From: Deuterostichococcus epilithicus
Lineage: Eukaryota > Chlorophyta > Trebouxiophyceae > Prasiolales > Stichococcaceae
Assembly (NCBI GenBank): GCA_033439295.1
Contig: JAVTLE010000023.1
Coordinates: forward strand, 4,314,530 to 4,378,529
Direction of reading: 5' to 3'
DNA: 64,000 bases
Both the position numbers and the translations under genes were made by a program. Of this stretch, positions 1-12,556 are shown one piece after another (the stretch's first letter is position 1; the number at the start of each line of letters is the position of its first letter). The notes under the pieces are model-generated. The model was given only the letters and a program-made list of their open reading frames with translations. It made no database searches and was not told the origin of the DNA.

Positions 1-1104
1 GCATCTGTACATGGCTGCGACGCACCGCAATCGAGCAGCAGGTTGTGCAAGCGTGACTATCCTGCAGTGCACTGCCGCTGTGGAGATTCCTTGCACAATG
101 CAGCATTATCCACATCGCAGACGCACAGGTGGGCTCTGTTTGCGGCGGTGCTGGTGGCATCCGGCGCTTTCAATAGTTGGCTAGCAAGGCGTCACGTCAG
201 CCACAGGCACAGGAGGCCAAAAGCGCACCTGAGGGGTTCTGCCAGTCGGGGTTGACATGCAGGCTGCAGCTGCCCTTGGTGCCGGCGAGCGTGCCGTCCT
301 CGCCGAGCGACTGCACCTCTGAGGTGTCGACGTCGCCGCTGCCTGTGCCGTCCTGCCATGCGGCAGACGGACAGTTGCCGTCGGGACTGGCAATGTGAAC
401 AGCAGTCGACAGATCCAGGTCAAGCACCGAGCCTACTCAACCGACCTGCACTCCCTTGTTCAAAATCACCCGTGGCTGTGAGTATCGAAGTTCAGAGCCG
501 GCACCATGCTCAGCTCAGGGTGCAGCCCTGCTCAGCTTTCTGGCCATCTGTCAGTTGCACATGCACGCCGCTGAACTGCCATGACAATGCACATGCCCTG
601 CTCTCAGGATCGCAAGTGCAGCTATCAAGGGAGTTTGAATGTAGCCAGGAGGGAGCCTTACGAGGATGTCGATGATCTTTGGGCGGCCGTCAGGCGTCGT
701 CTGCAGGCCCACTGCTCCGGGGTCGACGCCTGTGTCGAAGATGGCCACCACAACATCGCGGCCATCGTACTTCGGGTGCGCCTGCAGCGGCAGAGTGAGT
801 TAGTAAGCCTGAGACACCTTGGGACATCTGCACGCCTGTTCGAACGATTGGACATCTAAAATCATGTGTGCATGCCGCCGCATGCATGCTGCGACGGCTG
901 TCAGTGCGCCCAGAACTCGGATGCAGCATGGCTCATCGTCCGAGTGCCAGTACTCACCTTGAGGTATTCCAGCGCGCCAATTTCCGCCTTGGGCATGGCG
1001 CCAGCAAACGTCGCAGCGCTGTCGACGGGTTCTGGCGGCGCCGCGGCGCCAGCGGCCGTGGCGGACGCGGTGTCTGGACCCCGCCCAGCCGCGCCGTCTG
1101 ACAT
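1..1104 (-). CDS. TPP2: Tripeptidyl peptidase II, N-terminal part (runs off left edge)
   Basis: A giant cytosolic subtilisin-type serine peptidase that trims tripeptides from proteasome products. Three exons are visible on the minus strand: 1104-958, 781-662 and 352-229, all with GT-AG borders and matching phase. The first exon ends MPKAEIGALEYLK. The second begins AHPKYDGRD and holds the catalytic-Asp motif AIFDTGVDPGA, followed by PKIIDIL. The third continues GTGSGDVDT and ends NPSG. This order is the TPP II N-terminus; the His and Ser of the triad lie beyond the window. The chosen ATG at 1104 gives a short acidic/Ala-rich leader. An in-frame ATG at 1419 would add about 105 residues and cannot be excluded. 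The gene is divergent from the Lin0512 gene. Family assignment is firm; the start and what lies below 229 are uncertain. Confidence 0.88.
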
Positions 1105-1974
1105 CGCCGCTGACCTGGACTGCACTACGCTACCTCCCGGTCGAGAGAGGCAGGATCCCGGCTGCTGGCGGGAGGTGCTGTGCCGATGCCTCGGACCAGT
1201 CGAGTTGCCGTGGCAAGAGCTGCACTGCACGGGATAGCAGCGAGCCTTGTATAGTGTTTTGGGGACTGACAGGGCCTTGTACGGACGATCAGTTCCAGAA
1301 AAACCCGATGCGGAGAGTTGTCGAGGTGTCACTGAAGTGCTGCCTGATGAGCAGCCAACAAGAGCAAGCATCGCCCGGCTCAACACTCGGGTGCAGCGTC
1401 GATCGTGCAAATGCTGCACTATGCCACGGCTCCGGCATTTCCTGCACCTCAGTCAGACACGTGCAACGCGTCTGCTACAGGGCTACCAAAGTGGGGACCG
1501 CTGGTGCCACCGTTCAATCAGCCGGCGCAGCGTCCTGCAGGATGCTTGTCACCACGTTCCGTGTCGGGACTGGATGTGCCGGCACCTCGTTAAGCCACAG
1601 AAGCTCCTAAGCTTGGATACTAGAGAAGCGTCAGGGCGCAGCCTGATCGGATACAGCAGCCAGGCAGCCTGCTTGTAAATATGGCTGGGGCTATGGCGGT
1701 CAAGACAACGTGCAGCAGGTCCGCCAGCGCAACCAGGAGCACATCATTGTGGTCCAACACGCAGCCTTCCTGTATAGACTAGAATTAGCCTTTCGACACC
1801 GTAGCAGCAGTGGACATGCACGCACTCATGTTCATGGCATTCTGCGGTCTGATGCATCATGCATGCGCAACTTGTGGTGCAGGTCTACTGGGCCTTGCAT
1901 GACACCTGAAATATCACATGGTACTATCAAGCAGCATCATGCTTTGCTAAAACAGCAGGCTCGGCCTGGCGGGC
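1105..1974. other. Intergenic region between divergent TPP2 and Lin0512 genes
   Basis: About 870 bases lie between two divergent start codons, so both promoters should be here. I see no convincing TATA box. Open frames exist on both strands, including one that would extend TPP2 upstream to 1419, but none resembles a known protein. Confidence 0.5.
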
Positions 1975-4441
1975 ATGCGGCCCTCGCTGACGGCTCGCAG
2001 CATGCGCGGCAGCAGCATGCTGCCGTCGACATACCGGCTGCAGGCCGCCCTCGCAGCGCCAGACATGAAGCCAAGAGGCATCATGTCGACGTCCTTCACC
2101 AGCACCGAGGCTCAGATGGTGTGTGCTGTGAATGCCACTGTATCTTTGCCGCGATGATCGATACTAGGATTGCGCTGCCTGCACCGCCGGCCATCTCGCT
2201 TGAGCACGCGCAGCCAGCACTGCAGGAACCAGCCAGTTCGGCCACTCTCGCTGAGCCGATCACCTTTGGAACAGGTGGGGCCGGATGTTTTCAAGGATGC
2301 TCAAATCCGCACGCCCAAGGTGCGAGTGGTGGAATGGCATCAGGATTTGCCGCCAATGCAGTGCCTTGGCGGTCATCAGATTGCCTCAGGCATGACGCAG
2401 TATCGTGCCGAATGTGCAGCCATGGCACCTTCCTTCTGGCTCGGACCTCGTTTTGAAGCAGTGGCGACCACCTATTTGACGACCGATTGCCGTCGCATTG
2501 TCATGCACTGCAGGGCTGGAACAAGGTGACCAGTGAAGGACTTGCATGTGCACGGTGAGTGTGTGTTGTCGTTGTCATTGCTCTTCTCTCCCTCGTCAGC
2601 CGTTGCAGTCCATGGCCCCTAAATTCATGTGACCAGGTCATCGCCGTAAATACGGCTGCCCTCGGCGTGGAGCTGCATGGTGAGGAGTGATGGGTCACGC
2701 TCAATGCGTGCTTTATAACACTGCACATGCAAGATGCGCCCTGCCGGTGCTCAGCATGTTCCGAGAGGCCACGCACGGATTCTCTCAATGCACTGACATG
2801 AGCAACGTACACCGTTCACGCGCTTTGATTTTGCAGGCCAAGATGACACGGTTTTCGGCCTTGTCAAAGTTCCCTGTCTACCGGCAGCCATCATTGCTGA
2901 GGTTGCCCTGCACCATCATCATACCTCCCTCTTGGCTGTCCTCAGGGTTTTATGAGATTAGAAAAAGAGGACCGGACATACAGGTGGCCGCCGTCAAGGC
3001 GGTGCGCCAGGCCTTCGAGACCATCTCCATGCCGTCCGTGCTGGACCTGGTGCCAGGTGAGCAGTGTTCGTTTTCGTGCTTTCCTTGCAAAACCTGATGA
3101 ATGACAATGCTGTACTGACAGCTTGCTGGTAAAGCACTCTTACAAGGCGCTTTGATGTGTGATTGCATGCCCCTGCATCGCGCGCAGCAGGCGCACAGCG
3201 TGTGCAGCATTGTGTGCCGAGGGCGGAAGGCCTGTGCTGTGCATGGCTGAACTCTCCTGCTGGTTTGCACTGCAGGTGGCGTCGACGCTGCACGCGTCAA
3301 GGTCAAGGTCGCAGTGCCATACCCGGTAGGACGGAGTTTCGCAGGCTGTGCCTGAATGATGCGCTGTGTGCCCAAATCTCAAGCCCACCAACTTGGTGGG
3401 TTGAACCCTCTGCGTATGCAAATGATGCGCGGGGCGCAAGTCACCCACCGAGCGATGGCGTCAGCGTCTGCATCAGTGCCCGCAGCAGCATGCACGGTGG
3501 ACCTGCCGCCGACCTTTGCGAATCTGTGCTCCGATGAGATGACTGAGGGCTGCTGTACACACGTGGCGCCATGTTCAGGACGGGGTAGACAAGTCAAAGG
3601 TGGAGGCCATCGTGCCGCTCAAGAATGTCGAGGTCAAGGTGCACTCATTTGAATACACACATCTACGCGACGGAGTATAACACACACATCCTTCATCATT
3701 GGCTGGTTTTACGTCTGCGTGTATGCTCATCCGGGACTTGTTCTGACATCGCAAGGAGCAGCACAGCCCTTCCTACTGCCGGTCCGCACGTGTATGGCCG
3801 AACCTGTCATCTAAAAGTCATGGCGCCAGTCGTTTGGTCTTTGGTGCTAGGTGGTACGGGGCGGCCTGAGCTGGAACAGCGGCATCATCCTGCACAAGAT
3901 GCGCCTCGACTCTCGCAAGCTTTGGCAATGCCCTGCTTTCACTCAAACTGCACCTGGGTGCTACCGGATGCTGCTGGAAGATGCAAATTGCTGTATCCCT
4001 GAATCACCCATTTACAGGCTGGCGATCTGGTGGCAAAATCGCATGTGTGCACTGCCGTGGCTGAGTGCACTGCCGCCTTTGAACTGCAACGGGTGTGTCT
4101 TCACCTTCAATCAATGTGCAAGCCGATTTTGTGTTGCTGTCGACACCTAGGGGACCCGTCGCCCGACAAGGTCGACGATTCCTACTCTTCAGATGACGAA
4201 CAGCCAGTGACGGCGCCTGACGAGTACAAGGTCTGTGCTTCGCTGTACAGCACATGTCGTGCACGATGGATCCTCTGAAAATCCTGCTGCGAATCGTGTC
4301 GTTGAACACCTTGATAAGACATGTGGCATCCTTAGACACGCGCAGTGACGAAGTTTGTGTCACCGTACGCACTCCACATTTACGCACCTTGCTTGCCGGC
4401 TGCCGCAGGTGGCGGTGGCGGCTGTGCGCGTTGGATGGTGA
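1975..4441 (+). CDS. Lin0512-family protein, probably organelle-targeted
   Basis: A member of the Lin0512 family, small proteins of unknown biochemical role found in bacteria and plants. Readable exons are 1975-2118, 2275-2319, 2637-2679, 2837-2850 (14 nt), 2984-3056, 3276-3325, 3579-3638, from 3851, 4151-4230 and 4409-4441. Family signatures in order are GVELHGQDDT (its HGQD spans an intron), VAAVKAVRQAF, MPSVLDLVPGG, VKVKVAVPYP, VVRGGLSWNSG and the C-terminal VAVAAVRVGW before TGA at 4439. The first 48 residues are rich in S, T, R and A and acidic only late, like a plastid or mitochondrial transit peptide. An acidic exon (4151-4230, DSYSSDDEQ) near the C-terminus looks like a lineage insertion. 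The end of the exon starting at 3851, and whether sequence near 4020-4100 is coding, are unresolved. Function is unknown. Confidence 0.8.
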
Positions 4442-5544
4442 AGTCGCCGTCGCTGCCATGGATCGAGGGGATAGGTCAAACGGGGAAGAGGTGGCTTGCG
4501 ACTAGGAGTGTGTTCGTTGAGCTTGCTATCTCATCAGCCGACAGCAAGTGTCACGCACCGTCAGTGACGACGCGATACATCATTCACACGATCATTATAT
4601 TTGGGGCGCGTAGAAGATTGCTTCACACCGTAGAGTTGAAAGCGTTGCGGTAGGCCACAGCCCCACAGATAGAGGAGCCTATGCACGTTACAAATCGAAC
4701 ACGAACAGTAGGCCGGTGGGATCCAGTGGCGCCCACCGCATGATACAGCTGCGGGCAGAGTGGATTTGATTCCGTGACCAGACATGAGTTGGAGCATTTT
4801 GTCCACTCCTGACAACCTTCAGATCACGTTCCCGCAATCCTGCTTCTCAAAGCCGTGCGTGGAAGCGCACCGAACAGCAACACTCTTCGAATTTGACTTG
4901 CGTCCTTACAAAGCCGGCGATCAGGTTGCTGAAAACACGCGACTTGTCCGCTCACTCGCACGAAAGCGTTCGAGCTACGATGATGCTGCTGCAAAGCTGT
5001 CTGCGTGCCGATGCGAAGCGCAGACTGGACTCGGACCCTGCAATTCAGATCACGTGCGCTTGCGAGCTTCGGGTGCACGGCTTGCTGACGCTTCCTTTGG
5101 CTCTGAATCTATTGGCATGTATGCACCTTCGTCGTTGTACGTGGACTGTGCCACACATGGTCGGCGTCTCCCACATGCGACCGCTCGCTGACTGGGCTCT
5201 CGCCTCTATGCCTCTCTGCCGATTGCAGGGCGCCCTGACCGCTGAATAGCCCTATCTACGCGGGAGCAAGCTACGGCAGCAAGCTCGAGCAGCTGCAGCT
5301 TCAAGCAGGAGAACTCCTCGCCGGGGCCCCAATGGGAACCGCGGCGCCGCTACTGTGCACGCTGGCGCTGCACCATGGCAGCTGGCCCGCCTTCACTTTA
5401 CAAGGTGGATGGAAAATTTAAACCTTGAAGAGACAATGTTTGCGCATCACTGAATTTGTACTAGAGCCGGCATCACACGCTGACCATGCCCGCAACCTAC
5501 GACCACCGTGAAGCACGATGGTGGCAGGCCAAGAGGGTGCCTGA
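4442..5544. other. Stretch without an assignable gene
   Basis: Several overlapping open frames occur on both strands (for example plus 4784-5191 and 4893-5249), but none shows family motifs or a consistent splice pattern. It probably holds the 3' UTR of the Lin0512 gene and the promoter and 5' UTR of the channel gene. Confidence 0.4.
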
Positions 5545-8500
5545 ATGCTTGACAGCAGCAATCTAATGCAGGTTTGCTGCAAGAGCCTGGGTCGTATCTT
5601 GCTGATGGGACTCATCACAGGCATGCGGAGTCCGCTGCAGCGACAAGACCACTGCGCGCCATGCTTGCCGCCGCGCTCGCAAACATGGCGGCGCCGGCGA
5701 TGCCGGCGCGAAGCAGCCACGACGGCAGCCCTGCCGGCGGGATGGCTTCCCACCTTAGCGGACGTCGCGTCAGCGGCCGCGGAAGCGGTGGCACAGGGCG
5801 CAACTTTGACTATCACGCCGGCGGTGGGTCGAACGCCTCTGCTGTGCAGGCGGCCTGCTGCGCATCACCAGTTCGACGGCCTCCAAGGCGCTGTGGTGAC
5901 CCGACGTGCCGCTTCTTGGTTCGCCATGGAGCGCTTTGTGTCCACATCGTGCGGCAGGACGCCTCTCGGGGCCTTCTGGTTCCATGCAGCTGCTGAGTTT
6001 GCTGCGCTTGGGATTGATGCGCATCTGTGATGTCACAGTGCGCCCAGATGGGTCAACTCTGTGTGTCGCCGAGCCATGCTGACCTGCCGCAGGCGACAGC
6101 GGCGGCTGCGGCGGCGCCGGCGGCCGCAGCACCTGACGTGTGGCAGGTCGCCATTACGTCTACACTATGGGGCGGTGGGGCTGCCGCGGCAGCCTGGGCG
6201 GCTCACAAGTGGCTGCACCAGGATGTCGAGCCGGCGGCCTCGGAGGTGCCTCACCTCGTATCTGTTGCGGGTTCGCCGATGCTGAGGTAGTCCTGCGCTC
6301 TGCGACCAGCAGCATGCGCCCATCTGTCTGCAGAGCAGCGCCCCCCTGCACGGCAACCTCTGCTGGTGTGGGCAAACACCCGGGCTTTCAAGGCTTGACA
6401 GCCTCACCGGTGGGCCCTGCCACATCTGTAACGAGCTTACAGGACCAGCAACATCAAAGTATGCCTACCCCACAGGACGGCGCTCCGCCGCATCACTTGG
6501 GCGACCTCCCCAGGCTGGCTGTGGCTGCGGGCAAGGTCGCTCTGCGCCGCCCGGTGCAGCTGCTGCTGCCGACGGCGACGGCGCTGTACTGCGCACGCTG
6601 TGCCGGCGACGTGGCGTCGGCGGTGCTGCGCAGCCAGGAGGGCACGCTTGCCCTGGCAGCAGGTGCGCATCCGGCTGCCAATACTTGAACTTGCCGGAAG
6701 GCAGGGGCCTGGAAGAGGTATCTTCGTCAATGCTGCCGGCGCTTGTGACCCACAGCGGCATCGCATAAATCCAGAGGCGGCACCTCCAGATCGAGGAGGA
6801 GGCCGCTCCTTGCATCTCTGAAGGAGGTGCCTCCCGACCATCATCGTCTGCTGAAGCCTGTTTCGCAGCTCACACCTCCCCAAATTCACCTGCTGAAAAA
6901 TGCCTGCCGCAAAACGACTGTCTCTTGACCGACTGTCACTTTGCTGCTTCCATGCGCACACAGACCCGACGGCAAAACTGCTGGCAGGCATAGACCAGGT
7001 CACGGGCGGCGGCTCCAGTTCGGCGGCCAGCATTCTGATGTGAGTCGCGAGTTCAAACTCCTGTGACCCTCTGATGCTGAGCGCAACCCGAATTCGCCTG
7101 AGTTCCTGCGAGGTACTGAAGGCAAGGAGCGGCGCACTGGAGTTGCGGAGCAGTGTGCGTCGGCTGGCGGTGTCATGGCGGGCCGGTCGCCTTGAACAAT
7201 TGATGGCCGCGTCCTGCTCAGCCTACGCTTGTGGCTTGTCTACCACATCTCAAGGCTGCAGGCGGACTGCATGCGCCCTTGAGCATCACTGGCTCGTGAT
7301 GTCGTCATCGTCCCCCGCCGCAGCTTTTGGGTGCTCATTGCGTGGAAGGACGAGGTGCTGCGGCTGCTGCTGTCCAGCCCTGAGGTGGCAGACGACACTG
7401 CCATCATCACGGGGCCCCTGTCAGCGATTGCCACCGCCGCGCTAGCCATCGCGGGCGCGCTGTCCGTCGTCGGTAGCTTCGGCATCAGCCTGGAGCCGGT
7501 GCGCAGCCCTGTAGGGAAATCACAACCATCCTGCCGGAAGGCTAGGGCCGACGGACCTTGTCCTGCTAAATGGCGGCCTCTGCGTCGTGGCAGGCCTGGG
7601 ACACACGGGTGTATGAGTGTTGTACCGCAGAGGAAGGCGGGATCCCTGGTTCCGGACTCAGCGCACGATCGCAGATGCGGCTCGTCGCACAGGGGACAGG
7701 AGAGGCAATGCAGCGGTTGTGCAGCACGGTGTTCTGCATTTGGCGTCAGCGCAGCCGGCTGAGAGACGTTTCTGGCAGACGCTGCCTCAGGCCGGCAACG
7801 CTGCCGTGACATCACTCACTCATGTTCGTCCTGTTGCGCCGCACAGGTGATGGCGGTGGGCGGCGTGTCGACCATATTCCTGGGCTTTGGCAGCCAGATC
7901 GTCACCACCAACTTTGTCAGCGGCATTGATCTGGTGCGTCAGCATGCTTCAACCTGGACCGAATGCGCGAAAGCTGTGGAGCGTATGACCTGTAGATATG
8001 TATCTACAGCGCCAAGCTCTGCTCACACCGCCGTGCCTGGTCCGACCTCCGACATGCCTGTCCAGCAGCACATCCACTTGGAACTGCCAGCACCGGGCGG
8101 CACATAGGCGAGGCGTCTGCTGCACCTTGCTGGCTCACGTTCGTTGAAGTCTTACGTCAGGCCGCACGCTGCTGCCGTGCGCTGGCGTTATCCACACATC
8201 GTCCACCCTGAACCCTGGAAAAACTAAAACCGTGGGTCGTGCAGTTTTTCAGCAGCACCTTCAACAAGGGCGAGCGCATTGAGCTGCTGTCGCCGGGCGG
8301 CGGCCAGATCGTGACCGGCGTCGTGGAGGCCATCAACCTGCTGTCCACCACCGTGCGCACGGACACCGGCATGCCCGTCTCCATCCCCAACAAGGTATGT
8401 TTTCAAGTTTTCACCGAAATCTCCAGCAAGGCGGTGTCCCCGTCACACTGCCTGCAGCGCCTTGTAAGAACCGTGCTCTCTGCCCAGCGACCGAGCACGC

Positions 8501-10036
8501 ACACCAGCATGCCCGCCTCCGATCTGGGTAACCTACCCATAATAATGAAGCCATTCTGACCGCCTGCAGTGTGCCCTGCCAGAACCCTGCTAACCTGCAG
8601 CGTACGCACAGTCGCCGGCAATCCCCCTCCATATCTCCAGCAAAGCGGTGTTCCCGACACGATGCCCAGCTGACTGTCCAGACTAGGCCTACCACGCAGA
8701 CTTCCTTTCCGAAACGTGCTGCTACCGCCCGCGGCTGCGCGGACCCCGCCGCTGGGCAGTCGCCCAAAATTTCCTGATTGACCGCTGGCGACTTGGGGCA
8801 GTGGGCGGCCTGTTGCCAGCGTCAGATTTGAATAATCTCACCCAGTGCATGCTAGTGTGTATGCTTCACACTCCCCGGTGTGTCTTGGTGCTGTAGGAGG
8901 TGGCGGAGATGCTGGTGAAGAACGAGTCGCGCATCAAATTCAGCCAGGCGATGACCAACTACCGCTACCCGCGCCAAGTGCTGCTCACCTTCAAGCTACG
9001 CCTGCAGGTGGGCCCTTCACTACAGGGCTGTAAACCAGGATTTTGTGCGTCAGTACCTTGCTGCATCTAACAGCGCCTGCAGTTCAGGCTGTGTCGTGAG
9101 CTTTGAGACGACAAGTGATCATGGAAGGTGTCTCTCCACCAAAGGTGCCAGCAGTGAGGATGTTTAAGCTGCACTCACCCGGCCCGCTGAGCCTGAGCCA
9201 GCAGCCTGCGCTGCGGCAGTGTCGACGGCTGGCAAAGGGAGATACTTCACTACTTGGAGAATGCTAAGACTTGTCATCCTTCGAACCGAACAGGACACCA
9301 GCCGCGTGGAGGAGGTGAAGCGGCGGCTGATTGCCTTCCTGGAGTCGCACCCCGATGTGGAGCCGACGCTGCCGTGCGCGGCCTGGTTCGCAGGCCCTGG
9401 CGACTACTACCTGGAAATCGGCATGCTGGTGCGCACATGCACCAACATCGTTAATTTCGAGCCTCGAATGGGCATACGAAAAAAGCCGTTGCTGAGTGGC
9501 GTGAGGGCCTTGGCAAACACTCTCGGCAGTCAGCACGTGCTCAACACAACACTGTCCTTGCACCAGTCACTGTCGTTGTGCATTCCTGTTTGCATCCATC
9601 AGCACGCCGCCCTAGCTTGCCAGGAACGTCAGGGTGCCATTTGAAAGTGCCCCGTCGGGCGAGCCTGTGACGCCGGACCGGCGTCGCCGGTGGACTGCGT
9701 GCTGCCGCTTAGGCCCGTGCGACGCACAACCTGTTGTCACAACTAGCAGTGCAATTCAGCTCCCGGCAAGAGAACCCCTTCCCGTCCTCCGACGACCACC
9801 AGCCCTGCGCCCGTCGACCGCCACTATGCTTTCTGCAGGCGCACTGCGTCAAGGAGCAGGCCGCCTCGTTCGGCGACTTCCGGCAGCGCATGCTGTGGGG
9901 TGCGGACGCCGCGATCCGCGAGGCAGGCGCGCAGCTGGCGGTACCCACTTCGTTGTACTACAATGCCAAGCCGCTGGCCGACCCCAAGGCCAGGGGCAGC
10001 GGCAGCGCCAGCAGCAGCAGTGTAGGCAGCAAATGA
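5545..10036 (+). CDS. MscS-like mechanosensitive ion channel, organellar type
   Basis: A small-conductance mechanosensitive channel homologue, the MSL class that relieves osmotic stress in plastid or mitochondrial envelopes. Exons are about 5545-5823, 6093-6245, 6476-6662, 6964-7039, 7324-7498, 7847-7933, 8245-8394, 8897-9007, 9294-9428 and 9839-10036. The N-terminus is Arg/Ala-rich and transit-like; candidate ATGs are 5545, 5605 and 5623. Hydrophobic segments occur in the exons at 6093, 6476 and 7324. The exon at 7847 encodes the Gly/Ala-rich pore helix and its continuation (VGGVSTIFLGFGSQIV). The exon at 8245 holds the beta domain (FNKGERIELL, then TGMPVSIPNK). Later exons give the alpha/beta domain (ESHPDVEP, FAGPGDYYLEIGM). 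The tail is Ser/Gly-rich and ends with TGA at 10034. Family is firm; start codon and subcellular site are inferred. Confidence 0.87.
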
Positions 10037-10546
10037 GGCGGAGTCGGCAACAGCGTGTGCAAGTGGACATGCCAAGGAGCAGTGCCCATGCATGCATGAG
10101 ACGGCGGCACGCCGCAGCTGCTTGGTGGGCAATGACTTATGACACCTTCCTCAGGCAGTGTCTGGGCCCTTGGTCTGACGGGCCTCGTGATGGGTCTTGC
10201 ACTTGACGTCAATTGGAGAAGAGCTTGGCAACAGCTCGCAAATTTTGTCAAGGTACCAAAGGGTGCAAACGAACTGATGTGCTGTGAGGTTTGAGAGCAG
10301 GGCATGCACCAGAGTCAATGTGTTGGCAGAAGAGAGTGGTGCAACAGATGAGCTAAAGCTGTGGACGACCTTGTTCAACGGATGTCGAAACCAAAACGAA
10401 ACGAAACCACAAGGATGCAGCATTCATACATCGTGACGAAGCATGAAGCGGTGGCACACACAGAATCGCAAATTGATTGCGCCCTTGGCATACCACTACC
10501 AAGTAGAAAACCTATCATCTCCATGACGCCAGTGTGGGACTGATGG
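10037..10546. other. 3' region downstream of the MscS-like gene
   Basis: This should hold the 3' UTR of the channel gene. Base composition is more even than in the genes. I see no tRNA, repeat or supported coding exon. Confidence 0.4.
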
Positions 10547-10930
10547 TCACCATGTCAGGGTTGCCAGCCGTCCGCCTGCCTGGCCGTCCGTCGACCTCCA
10601 GGGCCGTCCACTTTGGCGTCCAGCCAGCTGTTGTGCAGCCTGTTGCAACGTCCCATCGCCGCCGGCGCCGCTGGCCGCTGCTAAACCCCCGGCAGCTGAA
10701 AGGTCGGCCGCAGGGAAGCTCTGAAGGTGGCGCATGCCGGCCGCGACGCCGGCGTGCATCGCAAAGTCGTGATCGGATGCCGCCGACAGAACCGCCGTGT
10801 GAGTCAGCAGGCGGTTCGTCGCGGCGTGGCAGCTGAGCTGGCAGGCGCAAAGCATCAGCAGCAGGGCCGCCAGCACCGCGAGCGTGAACCAGGCACCCAG
10901 TCTACCGTCTCTGGTACGTACTGCGGACAT
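10547..10930 (-). CDS. Possible small membrane-anchored protein
   Basis: A single open frame of 127 codons runs from ATG at 10930 to a stop at 10547. After a short basic start (MSAVRTRDGR) comes a strongly hydrophobic stretch at residues 14-34 (FTLAVLAALLLMLCACQL), reading as a signal anchor or transmembrane segment. The remainder is Ala/Gly/Gln-rich. I do not recognise the family. The frame could also be one exon of a larger minus-strand gene running from about 11.7 kb, since splice-like signals occur upstream. The alternative frame in the same place lacks the clean N-terminal membrane signal. Confidence 0.35.
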   Translation of the reverse strand: MSAVRTRDGRLGAWFTLAVLAALLLMLCACQLSCHAATNRLLTHTAVLSAASDHDFAMHAGVAAGMRHLQSFPAADLSAAGGLAAASGAGGDGTLQQAAQQLAGRQSGRPWRSTDGQAGGRLATLTW

Positions 10931-11335
10931 CGCGGCCGTCGGCGCGCTTGATTACCGGCGACAAAATGCGGCTTCCGAGGTGGCTCCGCACAGACACAAA
11001 CGCGAGCCCAGCGGTAGCGCCGTCTCCGGCCGCCGCCCGAGGCTGATGTGCCGTTTAGGCCCTGCGAGCATATATACGCCCGTCTCAATGAGCTGCAGAT
11101 GGACGCGCCAGGCTTGTAGCGCCGGAGCACAGGCGGCGAGGCGCTAGGAAGCTGTAGCCTTACACTCTATCGGTACGACACCAGATAGAGTGAGAATAGC
11201 CCGCTCGGAACAGCTGCAAGAGGCAGATTGCAAAGCCAGAGTACTCGGATTCAGCCCATGTTACGTGGTTTATTTGCAAGTAGCGCCCGTCAGCATCAGC
11301 GCGTCCTGTTCTGCTGAACACATGTTCGCTACTAC

Positions 11336-11730
11336 TCAGTGCATGTCGTCATCAGCGGCCCCAACAAGCAGGCGCGCGTGCTGGCCTTTCAGGATCTTCG
11401 AGAGCCTCGCGCGCGGTCGCAGGGCGGGCAGAGTAGGGGCGCTGGCCAAAAACACCCTCAACCCGTCTGGCAGTGTTCTCCCATTCGCAGACCACCAGGC
11501 CCTGTCACGAAGTATTCAGGGGCTCCAGGTCAGGCAGGACGGCTCACCTGTCCAGAAAAATCAGCGAGCCAGGCGCCCACACCAGTTTTGTTGCACAATT
11601 CACCGGGGCCTCGACGAAACGAATTCCGGGAGCGGCAGGCCCAAAAGGTGCTGACTTTGCGCTCGGGCGGCTCAGGCGGACGGGACGCGCCGCTGTGCAA
11701 ATATCTGAATTGCGGATGCTGCCCACAGCA
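11336..11730 (-). CDS. Possible two-exon gene fragment, unknown product
   Basis: On the minus strand an exon ends at 11548 with a consensus donor (AG|GTGAGCC). It encodes a segment ending APGSLIFLD. A second segment ends at a TGA at 11338-11336 and reads RLSKILKGQHARLLVGAADD, with codon usage like the real exons around it. The phase between the two pieces does not join cleanly with the acceptors I can see, so a missing small exon or a wrong border is likely. A 195-codon frame on the plus strand (11339-11926) overlaps this and looks like its shadow. No family is recognised. Confidence 0.25.
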
Positions 11731-12556
11731 AGGTGCGAATGGACTACTCGGTCGTCAACAGGACCTCAAGATGCGCGGGGCACGCGGGAACCATGTCAGC
11801 ACGTCAAATCACCAATCCGCCAGCTGCTGGAGCGGCGGTGCGGAAAAAGAATGCCGTTGTGATGCAACGAAGGAAGGAGCGCGCCCACAATGGGCAAGAG
11901 GGCAGACCAGCCGTAAACACAATTGAATAAAACGCAATGAGTGAAAGCAGATGAATCAAGCAGGGTCGACCTGAGAAGGTGGGCTTCGCGCAAAAATGGG
12001 AGAGAGCGGATGTAGGACGGAGATAGCGGATTCACAGAAATCGTAATACACCATTGCAAGTCAGATGAAGTCGCAAAACGAGCGCTAGGCCCTGGCTTTG
12101 AGGTCTACATAGATATGCAAGACCGTGGGACGTCGACGATCATGCATCGCTTAAAGTGGGGGATAACCACAAAACAGCGGCACACAACACCATGCTCTGC
12201 CTGAATGAAATGCGAACCAAAAGGTCCAAGCAGTTTGAATGAACTACTAGAACAATTCGTGTACAATGAAACTGATTGGCTTGAAGTGTGATCCATTTCA
12301 GGCAACCTTGAAAGATGAGTAAACTCGCGTGGCTGACGGCTGCATCGTCAGCCATGCACCCTCACGGCGGCCTGAGCCCTTGGCCTGCAGTCCCTGTAGC
12401 CCATGCAGTGCCATTCCAGTGCTGATGACCGACGCGCGGGCTGATTTGCATGAGTGCCGACATTGCAGAAACTGATGAACTGCGTCAAACAGAATTCGGC
12501 ACCATGCCGCCGGGAATCCGTCAGCCGCCTCTTGGACGTATGATACATTCCGCCCA
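11731..12556. other. Stretch without an assignable gene
   Basis: A comparatively AT-rich stretch around 11930-12350 has only short broken frames. It is probably the 3' UTR region of the minus-strand coiled-coil gene that ends at 12557. Confidence 0.4.
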
